From contig NZ_JRUD01000027.1 in assembly GCF_000802425.1 (NCBI RefSeq), positions 54,268 to 118,267 of the forward strand: a stretch of 64,000 nt of DNA, written 5' to 3'. Source of the stretch: Pseudomonas flexibilis (GTDB lineage: Bacteria > Pseudomonadota > Gammaproteobacteria > Pseudomonadales > Pseudomonadaceae). Position 1 is the first letter of the stretch. Each line of letters starts with the position of its first letter. The notes beneath the pieces were generated by a model. It had not been told where the DNA came from. It did not search any database and saw nothing but the letters and a program-made list of their open reading frames with translations. Positions 63,899 to 64,000 of the stretch are shown here, piece after piece. The translations under genes and the position numbers were made by a program.

Positions 63899-64000
63899 AC
63901 TGAATCAAGCAATTCGTGTGGGTGCTTGTGGATGCATCGAGTGATAGGCCGAAAATTAACAGCATCAAAAATAAAAGACGGGAAAAACCAAAGGTTTTTG

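Larger units (their letters stand above)
63575..64000 (+). other. rRNA operon promoter and leader region
   Basis: This 426-base stretch holds no protein gene. It contains three promoter-like elements and a boxA-like antitermination sequence GCTCTTTAACA (63888-63898). A small hairpin (AAAAACC/GGTTTTT) near the window end completes the leader. The 16S gene itself is not reached. The context (tyrS then rrn) matches P. aeruginosa. Confidence 0.85.

Overview
The window is a 64 kb stretch of GC-rich Pseudomonas (sensu lato) core chromosome. The organism call rests on protein content and gene order. Positions 1-22.7 kb follow the P. aeruginosa order hisA-hisF ... ctpA-gpmI-secB-ntrBC-glnA-thiI-typA ... 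estA. From 22.97 kb on, the order is tRNA-rpoD-dnaG-rpsU-tsaD ... cca-prkA module-apaHG-rsmA-pdxA-surA-lptD-amgK-murU ... rpe-gph-trpEGDC-vfr ... argC-erpA-anmK-mepM-tyrS-rrn. From memory these two blocks are far apart in P. aeruginosa and meet here near 22.7-23.0 kb. Several P. aeruginosa neighbours (yqeY, the agt genes, the pyocin cluster between trpE and trpG, speD) are absent at these positions, which points to a related but different species, possibly of the P. mendocina/oleovorans side. I see no prophage, insertion sequence, CRISPR array, toxin-antitoxin pair or defence island.

Layout. 1-6.1 kb: end of hisA, hisF, a periplasmic polysaccharide-deacetylase-like protein, the CtpA protease, an EnvC-like amidase activator and phosphoglycerate mutase. 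6.2-8.4 kb: membrane rhodanese, glutaredoxin, secB, trmL and a small membrane protein. 8.8-14.5 kb: nitrogen control (ntrC, ntrB, two DUF4124 paralogues, glnA), with recognisable sigma-54 promoters and NtrC sites in front of both ntrB and glnA. 14.5-22.9 kb: thiI, typA, an orphan polyamine-type binding protein, a patatin phospholipase and the autotransporter esterase EstA. 23-31.8 kb: tRNA-Ile2, the rpsU-dnaG-rpoD macromolecular synthesis genes, tsaD, plsY, folB, folK, cca and a DUF4136 lipoprotein. 31.8-41.9 kb: the spoVR/yeaH/prkA stress module, glpE, apaH, apaG, rsmA, pdxA and surA. 41.9-48.3 kb: lptD, the MurNAc salvage pair amgK-murU, a DnaJ-domain protein and a DUF3530 protein. 48.4-54.6 kb: rpe, gph, a trp leader peptide, trpE-G-D-C and vfr. 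54.8-64 kb: an OsmC protein, coq7, a HIT protein, hemJ, argC, a DUF6776 protein, a bactofilin, erpA, anmK, mepM, tyrS and the promoter/leader region of a ribosomal RNA operon whose 16S gene lies beyond the window.

How the genes fit together. Themes are outer-membrane and cell-wall biogenesis (surA, lptD, amgK, murU, anmK, mepM, ctpA, EnvC-like, bactofilin), nitrogen assimilation (ntrBC, glnA), tryptophan synthesis, and the information-processing core (rpoD, dnaG, rpsU, tsaD, cca, rsmA, tyrS, rrn). Genes are densely packed, often with ATGA or TGATG overlaps. The more unusual signals are in the non-coding DNA: a palindromic repeat family present at two loci, REP-like units, an exact 30-bp inverted repeat containing the stop codons of both trpC and vfr, a trp attenuator-like leader, matched NtrC/sigma-54 geometry at ntrB and glnA, paired hairpins between rpsU and dnaG, and tandem rRNA promoters. 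No new multi-gene system was found.
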